Assembly: GCA_949361645.1 (NCBI GenBank)
Contig: OX442416.1
Coordinates: 16,134,674-16,198,673, forward strand
DNA length: 64,000 nucleotides
DNA from: Spongilla lacustris
Lineage: Eukaryota; Porifera; Demospongiae; Spongillida; Spongillidae
Direction of reading: 5' to 3'
Under the pieces are notes generated by a model. That model had not been told where the DNA came from. It did not search any database and saw only the letters and a program-made list of their open reading frames with translations. Positions 44,319-54,994 of the stretch are shown here, in pieces (positions within the stretch are counted from its first letter, which is position 1; every line of letters starts with the position of its first letter). Made by a program: the position numbers and the translations under genes.

Positions 44319-45064
44319 ACTTTATATAACACAAAGCATACCCAATTCATACATGTACTGGTACCTCATATGATAATGAGCTTTCAGTTTTTGCGGGCCG
44401 GTCTCGTAAGGTGTCGCTCAATATGTTATAGCGACGTGTAAATGATTGCAATTGTTGACACACTTCGCAGCAATACAGGTCTACAAAGAGAGGCATTTAC
44501 CACTTAACTCAACAGTACTGCTATGCGAATGGCTGCGTTACACATATGGCCTCATTTTAGCAACATTAAATTTCTAAACAAAGCTGTCAAAGGTTGCGCG
44601 CTTACGTCTCACCTACATGTATCAATGACAAATGTCAACTAACGTCCGTATAGTATATTTTATGGTAGGAAGACATACTTACCCTTCCGTTTTCCAACAT
44701 AAATACTTGCCTCCACGATTTCTTAAGGGAGCCATATTTCATACCTGAAATAAAAAATCAAGCGGCTTCACAAATAATAACGCTTGGCCGAAAGACCTCC
44801 ATCTTACCAAGATCCCTGCCAAGATCCAGGGGATAGACAAAGATGACCTTTGACCTTACTGTGTTCATAGGAACCCTCCAGGTTGTAGGTATGCCTACGA
44901 TGTGTGCAATATGAATTTAATACTTTCAATACCTTACAAAAATGCATTACCGCGGGAGCTAGTTCCACTGCAGCGACTGCTACAGCGCTTGAAAGGTATT
45001 GTCTGTTGAGTATACCCGATAGCAAATACATATAAGTTTCATCTGACACATTTTTACACATCTG

Positions 45065-45128
45065 ACACTTCCAGAACTGTTCTCCATCGGTTATTGGCTC
45101 ATACTTTGACCTCAAACACACTCTACAC
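45065..45128 (-). pseudogene. Isolated 60-bp fragment of the 7TM receptor family
   Basis: Minus-strand reading RVCLRSKYEPITDGEQFWK matches the third intracellular loop of the receptors at 52-55.8 kb. Neither flank continues the homology. The rest of the surrounding open frame (44804-45394) is poly-Pro from the G27 run at 45252-45278 and is not a gene. Confidence 0.65.
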
Positions 45129-45129
45129 G

Positions 45130-46012
45130 CCTTCCTTGAGTTCCTTCTTAACCCACAATTCCTTATACATGTACATGTTATGAAAACACTTAAATTATCA
45201 ACACATTTGTAAAACCATTTTACGGTGGCATGCGTTGTCCGATATTCGGGTGGGGGGGGGGGGGGGGGGGGGGGGGGGCTCGGACTTCCATATTCATATT
45301 TGGGGGTTCTAAAGCACCCCCTTGCACCCCCCTTCCACCGCCCCTGGCTAGGGAGTCTGTGGGGCAGCGCAGCCGAGCGCTGATAGCTCCCCAAGTGGCC
45401 GGGCCTGGGGCGAAGCTCCCTGCCGCTTTTTCTTAATTTAGTTTTGCGTTTATCAAGTTTAGCAAATCAACCTACTTTCTAAAGTAATATTAATAACTAC
45501 CAACGGCTTCACCGTGTAGTCTGGGGACCCGACTATCGCCCCCACGATTAGTAGAACCCTGTGTGGATAGCGACGAGAAAAGTCTTATTCCTACTGCTCT
45601 TATTCGTACGTAAATTCAGTGCTGCTTGTCTAAATGACAGTCTAGTTTTTACCTCCCCGAAGAAAAAAAATACGCATGGCATCTTGCAAAGAATCATGCT
45701 AAGTCTTGGAAGGATATGGATAGTTATTTATTAACTTTAACTGTTTCCTGATAAATAGTATATCCCATCCCATTCATGATCACGTCTTCATCCTGTGCAC
45801 ACGTACGCACTGGACACGTGGTAATACCGTAATACGCATGCTAATTTAATTTCGTAACTTGCTTCGATCAGACCCAACTTTCCCCCCACCCCATGCACCC
45901 CTCGCGCGCTATACTCGTTGATCGCTTCGTTATAGAATTGAACTTCATTCGGACCCCAAAGACCAGATATATTATAGTACTGAATTACGTTTTTTTTTCT
46001 TCCAGCCATGTA
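45130..46012. other. Transposon debris, no gene
   Basis: G27 at 45252-45278, a transposon-type end (CCTTCCACCGCCCCTGG near 45331) and a GC-rich block (GGGCCTGGGGCGAAGC near 45402) shared with 8.78 kb. No coding gene is recognised. Confidence 0.4.
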
Positions 46013-46634
46013 TAGACCCTTTTCATCGCGTGAGCAATGACATTCATTGCGATTAAAATCAAATGTTGTCCGCCATCTTGGTGCACAAGTTAATATAGGA
46101 TGGAATGGGCAAAACAAAGCTTTTGGTTATTACTGTCCGTTCACAGTAAGTGATTATGGGTTTGGTTTTTTTTTTTTACAGTGGGCACTGACGCCATTCC
46201 ATGGTAAGAATATAAAAGTATTACGAGACCCAAAACAGGCATAAACAATAAAAAAAAACTGTAAATTGCCCATACCGTTCTACAGTGGAGATCGTGATAG
46301 TTGAGCGAAAAAAAAAAAGACATTAATTTTATGTTTACTTGAATTTAAAACAATAACCACATGTGATATTGAAAATCTAACTGCACAGATACATGGGCTA
46401 TACAATTGTCATAAAGTAGACAAAAATATGATGCATCACGTGACTGTCACGTTCTACCACTTTCGTTTTCAGTGACCCCAGTCTTGTCAACTGAGTTTTC
46501 CTTTTTATCTTCACTCAGGGATAGCGGATCAGGATGATTATTGGGATGTAGCTTAAGCACCAACCTCTAAATGATTTGGCCAAGCCAGATTCTGAACCCG
46601 GGAAACCGTTCGGTTATTGTCGAGCGATACGTAG

Positions 46635-47300
46635 CAGTGGCGGATACAGGGGGGGGGTGGGGGTCGGTGGTGTCCGGACCCCCCCTCAGACCCGATGATG
46701 AATAAAATTAAGTATCAATACTATTAATGAATGCAATTAACAACATCCCACGTGATATAGCGTATCATCCAGATGGCAAGCAATCTGTTCACTCACCTCA
46801 TTCGGCAAGTATCTTGAGTTACTTTTCCAAGAAAGCAAAAGGTAATTATGTAATGCGCTAAAAGATTTAGGCCTACGCGTACAGGAATCACGCACCCGCC
46901 TGATCGCGTTATCTCGTTATGCCCGGTATTCACCATAAACTACTGTACTTTTAAGTTTATGGGTCTTCTATAGTCCCAATGACCAGTTATCACACAGGCC
47001 ACTGCTTGTATCGAGCCCAAAACGGACAACAACCATTAGTTCAATCAAATGTGAAATGCGGATAAATACGTTCTGTTCCATTTCACTCCCCCCCCCCCCC
47101 CCCCCTCCAACCATTATTTGCCGCCATTTTTTAGTCTTTCGCCCCAGTTTAAGGCTTGATAGATAGTCTGTGTCGCTAAGAGCGGGACCCCAAAAGCTTC
47201 CGCGCTTCGCGCGGGATGGGGCACATCCCCCTCCCGCACCCTCCCCTATTGATTATTCATGTCGGACCCCCCCCTTCCAGATTTCCTGTATCCGCCCCTG
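46635..47300. mobile_element. TIR transposon, CAG...CTG family, TSD CGTAG, with empty site at 51.5 kb
   Basis: Begins CAGTGGCGGATACAGG, ends CCTGTATCCGCCCCTG, flanked by CGTAG at 46630-46634 and 47301-47305. The inverted paralogous arm at about 51508-51520 has a single CGTAG at the equivalent place, so the insertion and its 5-base duplication are directly demonstrated. It shares the TTCGCGCGGGA / GGGGCACATCCCCCTCCCGC block with the 9857-11285 member. Non-coding. Confidence 0.88.
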
Positions 47301-47386
47301 CGTAGCTAATAAAGACTATACGTGTTTGCCATTTTGTGTTTCGGAGCGCTCGATTCATGCTAATTGAATCATGTACACAGCGGTTC

Positions 47387-48030
47387 AGCCGTCCAAATAC
47401 GTGTGACAATTAATTCCCGCCGTCAATACACCCGACGTGCAAACAGCGAAACGTGGGTAGGCAGTCATGGTTTCCTTGGACCGTACGTTAGATATTTGGA
47501 ACGTGGGCCGTACTATCAAACCGCCTGCAAAGACACTAAATACACGCAATGAAATTTTTTCATGAGCGGCAAAAGACGTTTATTATTGTGATCCCTGTGG
47601 AGAGTTTGTGTGCAAATCCACCTACTTCGAGCACCAGCTTGCTAACCATGGCGGTACGTTCACTAGTCCTGAAGTTGAAGGAGTTGATATTACCAACAAT
47701 GTATGGCCTCGTACATGTACATATATCGTACTCTATTTAACAATCACTTCTGTTGACTGTTACTTTGAAATTTAGTTGTACACGGATCTCAACCAAACGT
47801 AGGGCGGTACAGTTCAGATCCAGAGTCACATGTAGAGCTAGCGGGGAACGAATTGTCGAGCCAGGGTTCTTCAAGCGAATGAAGCACAAGTGATGCTGAA
47901 AACAGCGAGGTGCGTTATCGATGCACTCACACATGCATTGTATAGCAGCCGCGGATATACTGGGCCTAGTGTGTACACGTACACATGCATTGAGTCCTTT
48001 AAGTGGCCGTAACACAATTCAGTAACGTTA
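47387..48030. other. No convincing gene
   Basis: A coding-like patch (SDPESHVELAGNELSSQGSS near 47815-47880, plus strand) ends at TGA. No domain is recognised. Confidence 0.3.
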
Positions 48031-48039
48031 TACCCATTT

Positions 48040-48960
48040 TGAAGGTGTGTTGTACCTTCATGGGTGTGGCTTCATGTCGTATGGCCAATCTTTAATTCAT
48101 GTAGCATTTGGAAATGTGTATTCTGTAGAACATCTATGCTGTTATATGCCCAGGGAGGTTCAAAATCACCACCTGTACCCCATTTGAAGGTCTCTAGGGG
48201 TATGTTGTACGTTTGTGGGTGTGGCTTAATGTGGTAAGCCATAATGGCTAATTTTTAATTCACGTAGTACTAATGTACATGTATATGGAAATGTGAATTC
48301 TGTAGAACATCTATGCTGTTATATGTCCATGGAGGTTCAAAATCACCACCTGTACCCCATTTGAAGAGCTCCAGGGGTATGTTGTATGTTTTTGGGTGTT
48401 ACATTATGTGGTAAGCCATAATGGCTAATTTTTAATTCACGTAGTACTAATGTACATGTATATGGAAATGTGTATTCTGTAGAACATCTGGAACATCTAT
48501 GCTGTTATATGTCCAGGGAGGTTCAAAATCACCACCTGTACCCCATTTGAAGGTCTCCAGGTGTGTGTTGCACCTTCATGGGTGTGGCTTTAATACGCTT
48601 TATGTGGTAAGCCGTAACGGCTAATCTTTAATTCATGTAACATCATGTGTATTCTGTAGAACATCTATGCTGTTATATGTCCAGGGAGGTTCAAAATCAC
48701 CACCTGTACCCCATTTGAAGGTCTCCAGGGGTGTGTTGTACCTTCATGGGTGTGGCTTTATGTGGTAAGCCATAACGGCTAATTTTTAATTCACGTAGTA
48801 CTAATGTACATGTATATGGAAATGTGTATTCTGTAGAACATCTATGCTGTTTTATGCCCAGGGAGGTTCAAAATCACCACCTGTACCCCATTTGAAGGTC
48901 TCCAGGGGTGTGTTGTGCCTTCATGGTTGTGGCTTCATGCGGTAAGCTGTAACGGCCAAT
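48040..48960. repeat. Satellite of about 178 bp, about 5 units
   Basis: CATCTATGCTGTTATATG recurs at 48131, 48308, 48494, 48662 and 48839. Each unit also has GGAGGTTCAAAATCACCACC, TGTACCCCATTTGAAGG and TTCATGGGTGTGGC. Length varies (168-186) through small indels. Confidence 0.92.
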
Positions 48961-48964
48961 GTTC

Positions 48965-50310
48965 TAATGTATGGACTTGTGCATTTCTCATGATAGGTTG
49001 GAGCTGAGCACGTGTGGGAAGAAGGATCAATTTGCACTCAAGCTAAATCTGCTATTGAATGTTAAAATGCTTGTAAAGTGCTGTTGTTTACCACATTACA
49101 TGCCAATATAAGAGAATATTGTGCCAGTGAAGGGGCGTGGCATCATGATTACGAATGCATTAAATAACAAGTTGCATTCATGAGTCACCATCGATCGATT
49201 GTCGTTGAGCTAATTAACTGAGCGCTTGTGTGCGTGTCCAGTATATTGTATAACGGTCGATAACTGCGTTATGTCTGCGTATACATCTGCTTCCCAGTTC
49301 CCACTATACAGTTGAAATTATAGTCAGTGTATCTATATGACTATGTAGCAATGCAATAGTACTAGTAGATCTACATAGAATTTGTTACATGCATGTGTGT
49401 GCTCGTGCGATGTATTCATGTTAGCTTGCTGGCACACAGAGTTGCGATAGGTTTATATATCACCATACACGTACATTGTACCCATGGCCATGCAGGGGTA
49501 GGGTATTACTATAATTATTAGTTACCGGTTCCTTAATTTCTAATTGCACACACTGGGCGTTTACAATTTTGCATCCGGTATATAGCAACGTGACTTGAAC
49601 AGCTTCAGACTGGCCATGGCCTGGCAAAACTCCATATGGTAGGATGATAAAAAGTCACTTTACTTACCCTTTTATGATGTATACGTAGACGTACGCGCGT
49701 CCTTTCAATTACCGCAATGGCCAGTGTTTGCGCTGCGTGCAAGAGATAGCGACTCGCTGCAAGGTAAGTAACGGTGGATTATTCAATCTTGCTGCGATCT
49801 GTCCCCATGCAAGGTCACCACAAAGGATGCTGCGTGTTTTGAACGAACTAGGCCCTCAACTACCTATAACTGAAGTAGGTAAGGTTTTTTTTTTTTTTTT
49901 AACCCGTCTCATACACACTAGCTTCGTGCAGTTCCGTTACAATTTATACCATCGGAGAAGCTAATTGTGGCTGTTCGGTTTATAAGGCAGAAAGTTCGTT
50001 TATGCAGCACAGTTATTATTGTAAAACAAAGGCTCGGTACGTTATTCGAGGTAATGTACATATAGTTTATGTGTTATTGGATCCTGGGAGCTCAAGGCTG
50101 ACAAGGCATTTCAAGGGTACAAGCAAGTTGCTTGCGCAAGGCAGCATCTCTACCCGAGAAAAGTGAGGAGGTAAGTTTTTATATTATAATTTGGCAACAA
50201 TCTCAGATCGTGTATTGCATTATCAGAAACAGAAGACGCGCGGACAGAAACAGGGCTACTCAGCATATATAGTTGGAGAGGCAATTGACTTACAAAACTG
50301 AAGAGAAAAT
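48965..50310. other. No gene recognised
   Basis: Mixed sequence with short open frames. A T17 run lies near 49885. Confidence 0.35.
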
Positions 50311-50312
50311 TG

Positions 50313-50323
50313 TGTGTGTGTGC

Positions 50324-50391
<68 letters not shown>
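50313..50391. repeat. (GT)n microsatellite
   Basis: About 40 GT units with a single early interruption. Confidence 0.95.
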
Positions 50392-50394
<3 letters not shown>

Positions 50395-50840
50395 TGTGTT
50401 GTCTCTTTTCTCATTCTAATTTGAGATTCACACAAACTTATAATTTACAGTGTGGCCAAGTTTATATGCGAGCGAGACGCGGTGCCTAAGTAACTGTATG
50501 GCGTCGATCGGCAGGCTGCATGTACTACGTACGGGGTGGGTTGAAAGCTCGTACAGAGTAGGTAGACGATCTAAACGGGGCCAGGTAAACGATTCAAACA
50601 GGTTGGGTTGACAGTCGTACGGTGTTGTTAGACGATCCGAACAAACCGTACGGGGTATAGGCAGACGAATTATCAGCGTGTGAAAACGTGCGACCAAATG
50701 AGCCTCGCTTCCACGGCCGTTTCCTATCGGTCCGCACACGTGTACTGTCATCGTACAACCGGCTAACATCGGATCCAATTGGATCCGTGCGCAAGAACGT
50801 GCAGAGGCGAGCCCGGAATCATGCAAGTGAACCGCTGTGG

Positions 50841-51446
50841 TAGTTGTTCCGAGCGATGATTATTGCATCGTTTGGGTCCCTTTTTACAGTGTACCAGCTT
50901 GTTTTTCCACTAGAATTCCGGTTGCCAATCTTATGGCTTTAAAAACAGCACCATTTTCAGATGAATTTCATTAGAACGTGCGGTTATAATCAGTTATTGC
51001 CGATAAAGTGGGCGGTCCGGTGGTACGACTCAAGCTGAAAACGGTTCTTTTCAGCTGTGACCGATGACGAAGAGTAAGTATAGGGGTAGAGCATACCTGG
51101 GCGGCGGTTGGCATCGCTGGGATTATTCTCGGAACTTTTCTCCCCTGCAGCGATGCCCAAGTACGCGCTACCTTTTGCTTGCTCTCCGCCGTCGTTCACA
51201 GATGGATTATGCTTGGTTCTGAAAAGAACCGTTCTTGGTTTGAGTCGTACCACCGCCCACTTACTTAACCACAACTGAGAATAACTGTTTATAAAGGCAT
51301 CGTTTTAATGAAATTCATTCGAAAATGGTGCTGTTTTTAAAGCCAGAAGTTAGGCAACCCGAATTCTAAAGGAAAAACAAGCTGGTACATTGTAAAAGGG
51401 GCCCAAACGATGCAATGATCATCCTTCGGAATAACTGAATGCTTTA
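50841..51446. mobile_element. 606-bp foldback
   Basis: Left arm 50841-51060 contains GCATCGTTTGGG, ACCAGCTTGTTTTTCC, GCACCATTTTC, GGGCGGTCCGGTGGTACGAC and AAACGGTTCTTTTCAG. The right arm 51215-51446 carries the inverses in reverse order. The spacer is about 150 bases. It sits next to the right arm of the 6-kb inverted repeat. No target duplication was resolved. Confidence 0.8.
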
Positions 51447-52005
51447 TCTAGCATGAATCGAGCGCTTCGAAAAACAAAATGCTTAACGCTTTTAGTCCTT
51501 ATAAGCTACGTATCACTCGACAATAACCGAACGGTTTCCCGGGTTCAGAATATGGCTTGGCCAAATCAATTATAGGTTGGTGCTTAAGCTGCATCCCAAT
51601 AATCATCCTGATCCACTATCCCTGAGTGAAGATAAATAGGAAAACTCAGTTGACAAGACTGGGGTCACTGAAAACGAAAGTGGTAGAACGTGACAGTCAC
51701 GTGACACATCATATATTTTTACTACTTGATGACAATTGTATAGCCCATGTATCTGTGCAGTTAGATTTTCAATATCACATGTGGTTACTGTTTTAAATTC
51801 AAAGAAACATAAAATTAATGTCAATTTTTTTTTCGTTCAACTATCACGATCTCCACTGTATAGTAACTTGAGCACCAAGATGGTGGACAGCATCGAATAT
51901 GAATTGAATTAACCTCAAATGAATTTCATTAAATTATTATTTCATGTGATTTTTGACGTCATATGAAAGGGGTCTATTAATTTGTATTGAAGTTCTAGGA
52001 GCACA

Positions 52006-53004
52006 TCAAATGCTAGGTGTTGGAGAAGAGAATCGAGTAGCACTCCACGCAGATCTAGACGATCCTAGTACCAGGCGGCTGGCAGTTGGATTACGGAAAG
52101 AAATAGTTTGTTGCATCACTCTATTTCCATGTTCACGTTTTCTGTTTCGAGCCAATGATAAACATTTAACTACAATGATATGTATAAAAAGAGTTCCACC
52201 AGAGGTCATACTCCACATGGAGATAAACACACTCTTTGATATTTCCAGTGTCATGTTAGGCATGGAGCTTGTTGATACATATACATGATATATGAATATA
52301 GGGATTTCACATATCAGAAATACTATAGGAAATGCAGCCAATGGAAGGAGCTGCTTAAGAGCCTTCCAGAACTGGTCTCCATCGGTAATTGGCTCGTACT
52401 TTGATCTCAAACACACTCTACCAGTCAGTTTTATCACCATGACAACCATGGCTGTGGAGGCTGCTAAGAGAATAATCATTGCTGGACCATCCCAGAGGGC
52501 AAACCTTTCGATGGACGCAATGTCATTGAAAGCATACATGTAGATGAAACACTCAGTACCATCCCGGTTACGTCCATACGTATCGGTTATCAGAGGTGCA
52601 CACGCTATCACCGCTGGTACGAGTAGCGAGGTCACAACGTACAACACTTCAAGCTTCTTCAGGTTCTTGTGGAGTACCGCAAAACAGAAGAGATGAAAGG
52701 TTACCCACATCGTGAAGAGTAGCTTCATCCATCCTGCGTACACCCGTACCCATCCCATAGCGATACATTCTCGACCATTGGTAGAACTATAGTCTAATAA
52801 AATTACTTGCAATATCACATCCGTTGCCAAGATCAACGAAGCCAACACCTGGTAGAGAGCCAGTCGATAGACGACCTTTTTGTAGAGCTTTAGAATGAGC
52901 ACCAAGATGGCTGCCAGTAGGCACACGAGCACAGAGACACTGTTGGCTACAGTGACAACAAGTACGTCAACAACGGAGGAAACGTTTGCGTCAGAACTAT
53001 TCAT
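52006..53004 (-). CDS. Seven-transmembrane receptor, slime-mould cAMP-receptor type
   Basis: Intronless 332-codon frame. The short N-terminus (MNSSDANVSSVVD) has two Asn-glycosylation sites. Seven hydrophobic helices lie at roughly residues 14-38, 47-70, 90-112, 119-140, 168-193, 219-243 and 262-284. The third intracellular loop is RVCLRSKYEPITDGDQFWK. The tail is Arg/Ser-rich (about 45 residues) and could hold phosphorylation sites. Overall length, loop sizes and the TM3-TM4 region (TFHLFCFAVLHKNLKKLE, then a TDTYG-like loop) resemble the Dictyostelium cAMP-receptor-like GPCR family, which also occurs in sponges. Ligand unknown. It ends in TGA. The paralogue at 54.99-55.85 kb is broken, so this is the one intact copy here. 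G-protein coupling is inferred from family. Confidence 0.85.
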   Translation of the reverse strand: MNSSDANVSSVVDVLVVTVANSVSVLVCLLAAILVLILKLYKKVVYRLALYQVLASLILATDVILQVILLDYSSTNGRECIAMGWVRVYAGWMKLLFTMWVTFHLFCFAVLHKNLKKLEVLYVVTSLLVPAVIACAPLITDTYGRNRDGTECFIYMYAFNDIASIERFALWDGPAMIILLAASTAMVVMVIKLTGRVCLRSKYEPITDGDQFWKALKQLLPLAAFPIVFLICEIPIFIYHVYVSTSSMPNMTLEISKSVFISMWSMTSGGTLFIHIIVVKCLSLARNRKREHGNRVMQQTISFRNPTASRLVLGSSRSAWSATRFSSPTPSI

Positions 53005-53095
53005 CGTAAAAAAGTAAAAGGCGGCGACGCCCTGCTAGCTCGACGTTTCAATGTATGAGTATACCAATTAATGACGTAATCAGATAAAATTATTT
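53005..53095 (-). promoter_or_regulatory. Conserved upstream block of the 7TM receptor (ATTACGTCA and GC palindrome)
   Basis: Upstream of the start codon, minus strand, lie GGGCGTCGCCGCCTTTTAC, AGCTCGACGT-like sequence turned CGTCGAGCT, GGTATACTC and ATTACGTCA. The same items in the same order occur upstream of the second copy (55846-55945), although spacing differs. ATTACGTCA is a CRE/ATF-like half-palindrome. Shared conservation suggests a duplicated promoter or 5' UTR; factor binding is inferred. Confidence 0.4.
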
Positions 53096-53109
53096 AATTA
53101 GCTACAATA

Positions 53110-53700
53110 GTAGCAATAATGTTGGAATAATACATGTAAATATGATAATATAGCAAGCAGCCAAGAACAGTTCAAAGGAGCTCAATTCTACTAAGGATTG
53201 CCAATGCTACTGATCTCCCAAGGCAGGTGTTTACTCAACAAAACTGAGGAAGATCAAAAATGGCGTGGACTACCAAGGTGTACAGTCCATAGAAGAAGGC
53301 TCTCTGGAGAGATGCATAGAACACGCTCCTGAACATTGTGCATGGTGTGAATGTGTGCAGGTATGTTATAGGGAACAAGATAGTATGACATCAGAATCAA
53401 TACATATAGATGCAGTACCTTCATGTTCAGGTAAACCAATACAGTAGGGATGCGAGATATGGGCACACAGAACAGGGTTTGCTCACCAAAACATCAACAC
53501 CAACATTTTACATACGTACAGTACATATTCATAATGTCGAACCAAAAACCTGACAACTTTAAATAAATGTCCTTTCACCTCACGACAGGGGTATTACTAA
53601 CTGACCAATTTGTCTTACATGTACAGGAAGATTGGTGAATTTTCAGATTAACAAAGATACTGTGAAATTAATTAGTACATAGTAGACAAGCAGTCATATG
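53110..53700. other. No gene recognised
   Basis: Short open frames on both strands without motifs. Confidence 0.35.
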
Positions 53701-53740
53701 TACATGCACAACATAAGACCTTGCACACCCACCATATATA

Positions 53741-53742
<2 letters not shown>

Positions 53743-53813
<71 letters not shown>
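53743..53813. repeat. (CA)n microsatellite
   Basis: About 35 CA units; a second, interrupted CA array follows at 53964-54020. Thr/His open frames over them are by-products. Confidence 0.95.
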
Positions 53814-53819
<6 letters not shown>

Positions 53820-54324
53820 CACACATTCACACACACACACTCCCTCTGCCCATTGCAGGGGCAATTCAACTACATGTAATAACGTTATAATGGTTTATGA
53901 AATAAATGTCACTGGAAGGGACTGAAGAGTATTTGGCATATATACATGTGTACGCGCATGTACACACACACACTCACACACACACTCACACACACACACT
54001 CACACACACACACACACTCACAGCCATCACGGTCTCCCAGTTGCTCTTAATGATGCTCACTCCACAGCAGCAGTCGGTTGTCATACAGGGAGGCCTGGTT
54101 GTCGTAAGTGGCATGGCTCTCAGCATGTGACCCTGTATCCTAGCAACAACATACATGTACATGTAAGTGTATACCAATATGTATTGCTCTAACTAGTGAT
54201 TGCAACTTGTGTATGCAGTGCATTAACTATTGCAATAACTTAACCGGCTACATGCACATGTACTGACAACCTTACCTAAATCAGTGTACTGGGGCCATCC
54301 CCCTCCTCCCCATCCTTCCCTAAT

Positions 54325-54423
54325 GGTTACCTGGAGCACGTAGGAGTGGTAGAACTTATCGTAGATGTTCAGGAGACCTTCACCTAGTGTGCTGGAATTG
54401 CCTAAGTGGTCACTCACCAACAT
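54325..54423 (-). CDS. Possible single exon of an unrecognised gene
   Basis: The minus strand reads SDHLGNSSTLGEGLLNIYDK then FYHSYVLQ, ending at a good donor (CAG before GTAACC near 54331). The composition is coding-like. A further coding-like patch lies at 54020-54140 (SHATYDNQASLYDNRLLLWS in one minus frame). No family is recognised and no complete model is possible. Confidence 0.25.
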
Positions 54424-54429
54424 GATACA

Positions 54430-54990
54430 TGATGTAATGCATGTAGATGTAGGTTAAAAGCTGCAGGCTTGCCCAGAACCCAGTTACAAGTACATCAGTG
54501 GGCCATGTGCATCATGTCCCATGCAGACCTTTGGCCACCAATACCAGGTAGCTTGTCTATACTGAATACTTGAACAATGCAATTGGATAAGCATTTAAAC
54601 TGAGCGTTATATTATATAGAGTCTTATAGTTGTTGTAGGGAGGCGGGAGCTCCAGCTGCATTTATGCATTTTAACAATAACTTTGAGCTTTACACACACA
54701 TATATTTCATAAACTCACTGACAGTATTATAGTATATACATTTCCATGCACAAAAATACCCAATGGTGTGAAGCACAGGTGCATGGTATTTTAAGATAAA
54801 CATGCATGCAATACTATACTGAACTTTATATAGGTAATTTAAGACCTTTTCAAAACCAGTCATTATATGCATGGTCCAGCTAAGCAGTTACACACATGCC
54901 GTATTATAATAATAGTAACTACATACATGTTATTATATGCATGCAGTGTCCTAAACATGAGTTTCTACATAGTGGAATGAAATTGTGATT
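54430..54990. other. No gene recognised
   Basis: AT-rich, short frames only. Confidence 0.4.
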
Positions 54991-54994
54991 AAAA

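Larger units (their letters stand above)
46013..51978. mobile_element. 6-kb inverted-repeat structure, arms 46.0-47.4 and 51.4-52.0 kb
   Basis: The right arm (about 51425-51978) reads inverted against the left arm. Shared blocks include TAGACCC-TTTCAT at the outer ends, CCGCCATCTTGGTGC, GTGGAGATCGTGATAG, GTCACGTTCTACCACTTTCG, CCCGGGTTCAGAAT and GCGCTCGATTCATGCTA. The left arm carries two insertions absent from the right: about 46100-46283 and the 666-bp element at 46635-47300. Arms and spacer together may be one large element or two copies of a repeat in opposite orientation. No transposase was found inside. Confidence 0.65.

Noticed and set aside
48040..48960. CRISPR-like regular array
   Set aside because: Units are long direct repeats without unique spacers, in a eukaryotic context; simple satellite.
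53698..54130. Thr-His repeat proteins
   Set aside because: CA microsatellite translations.
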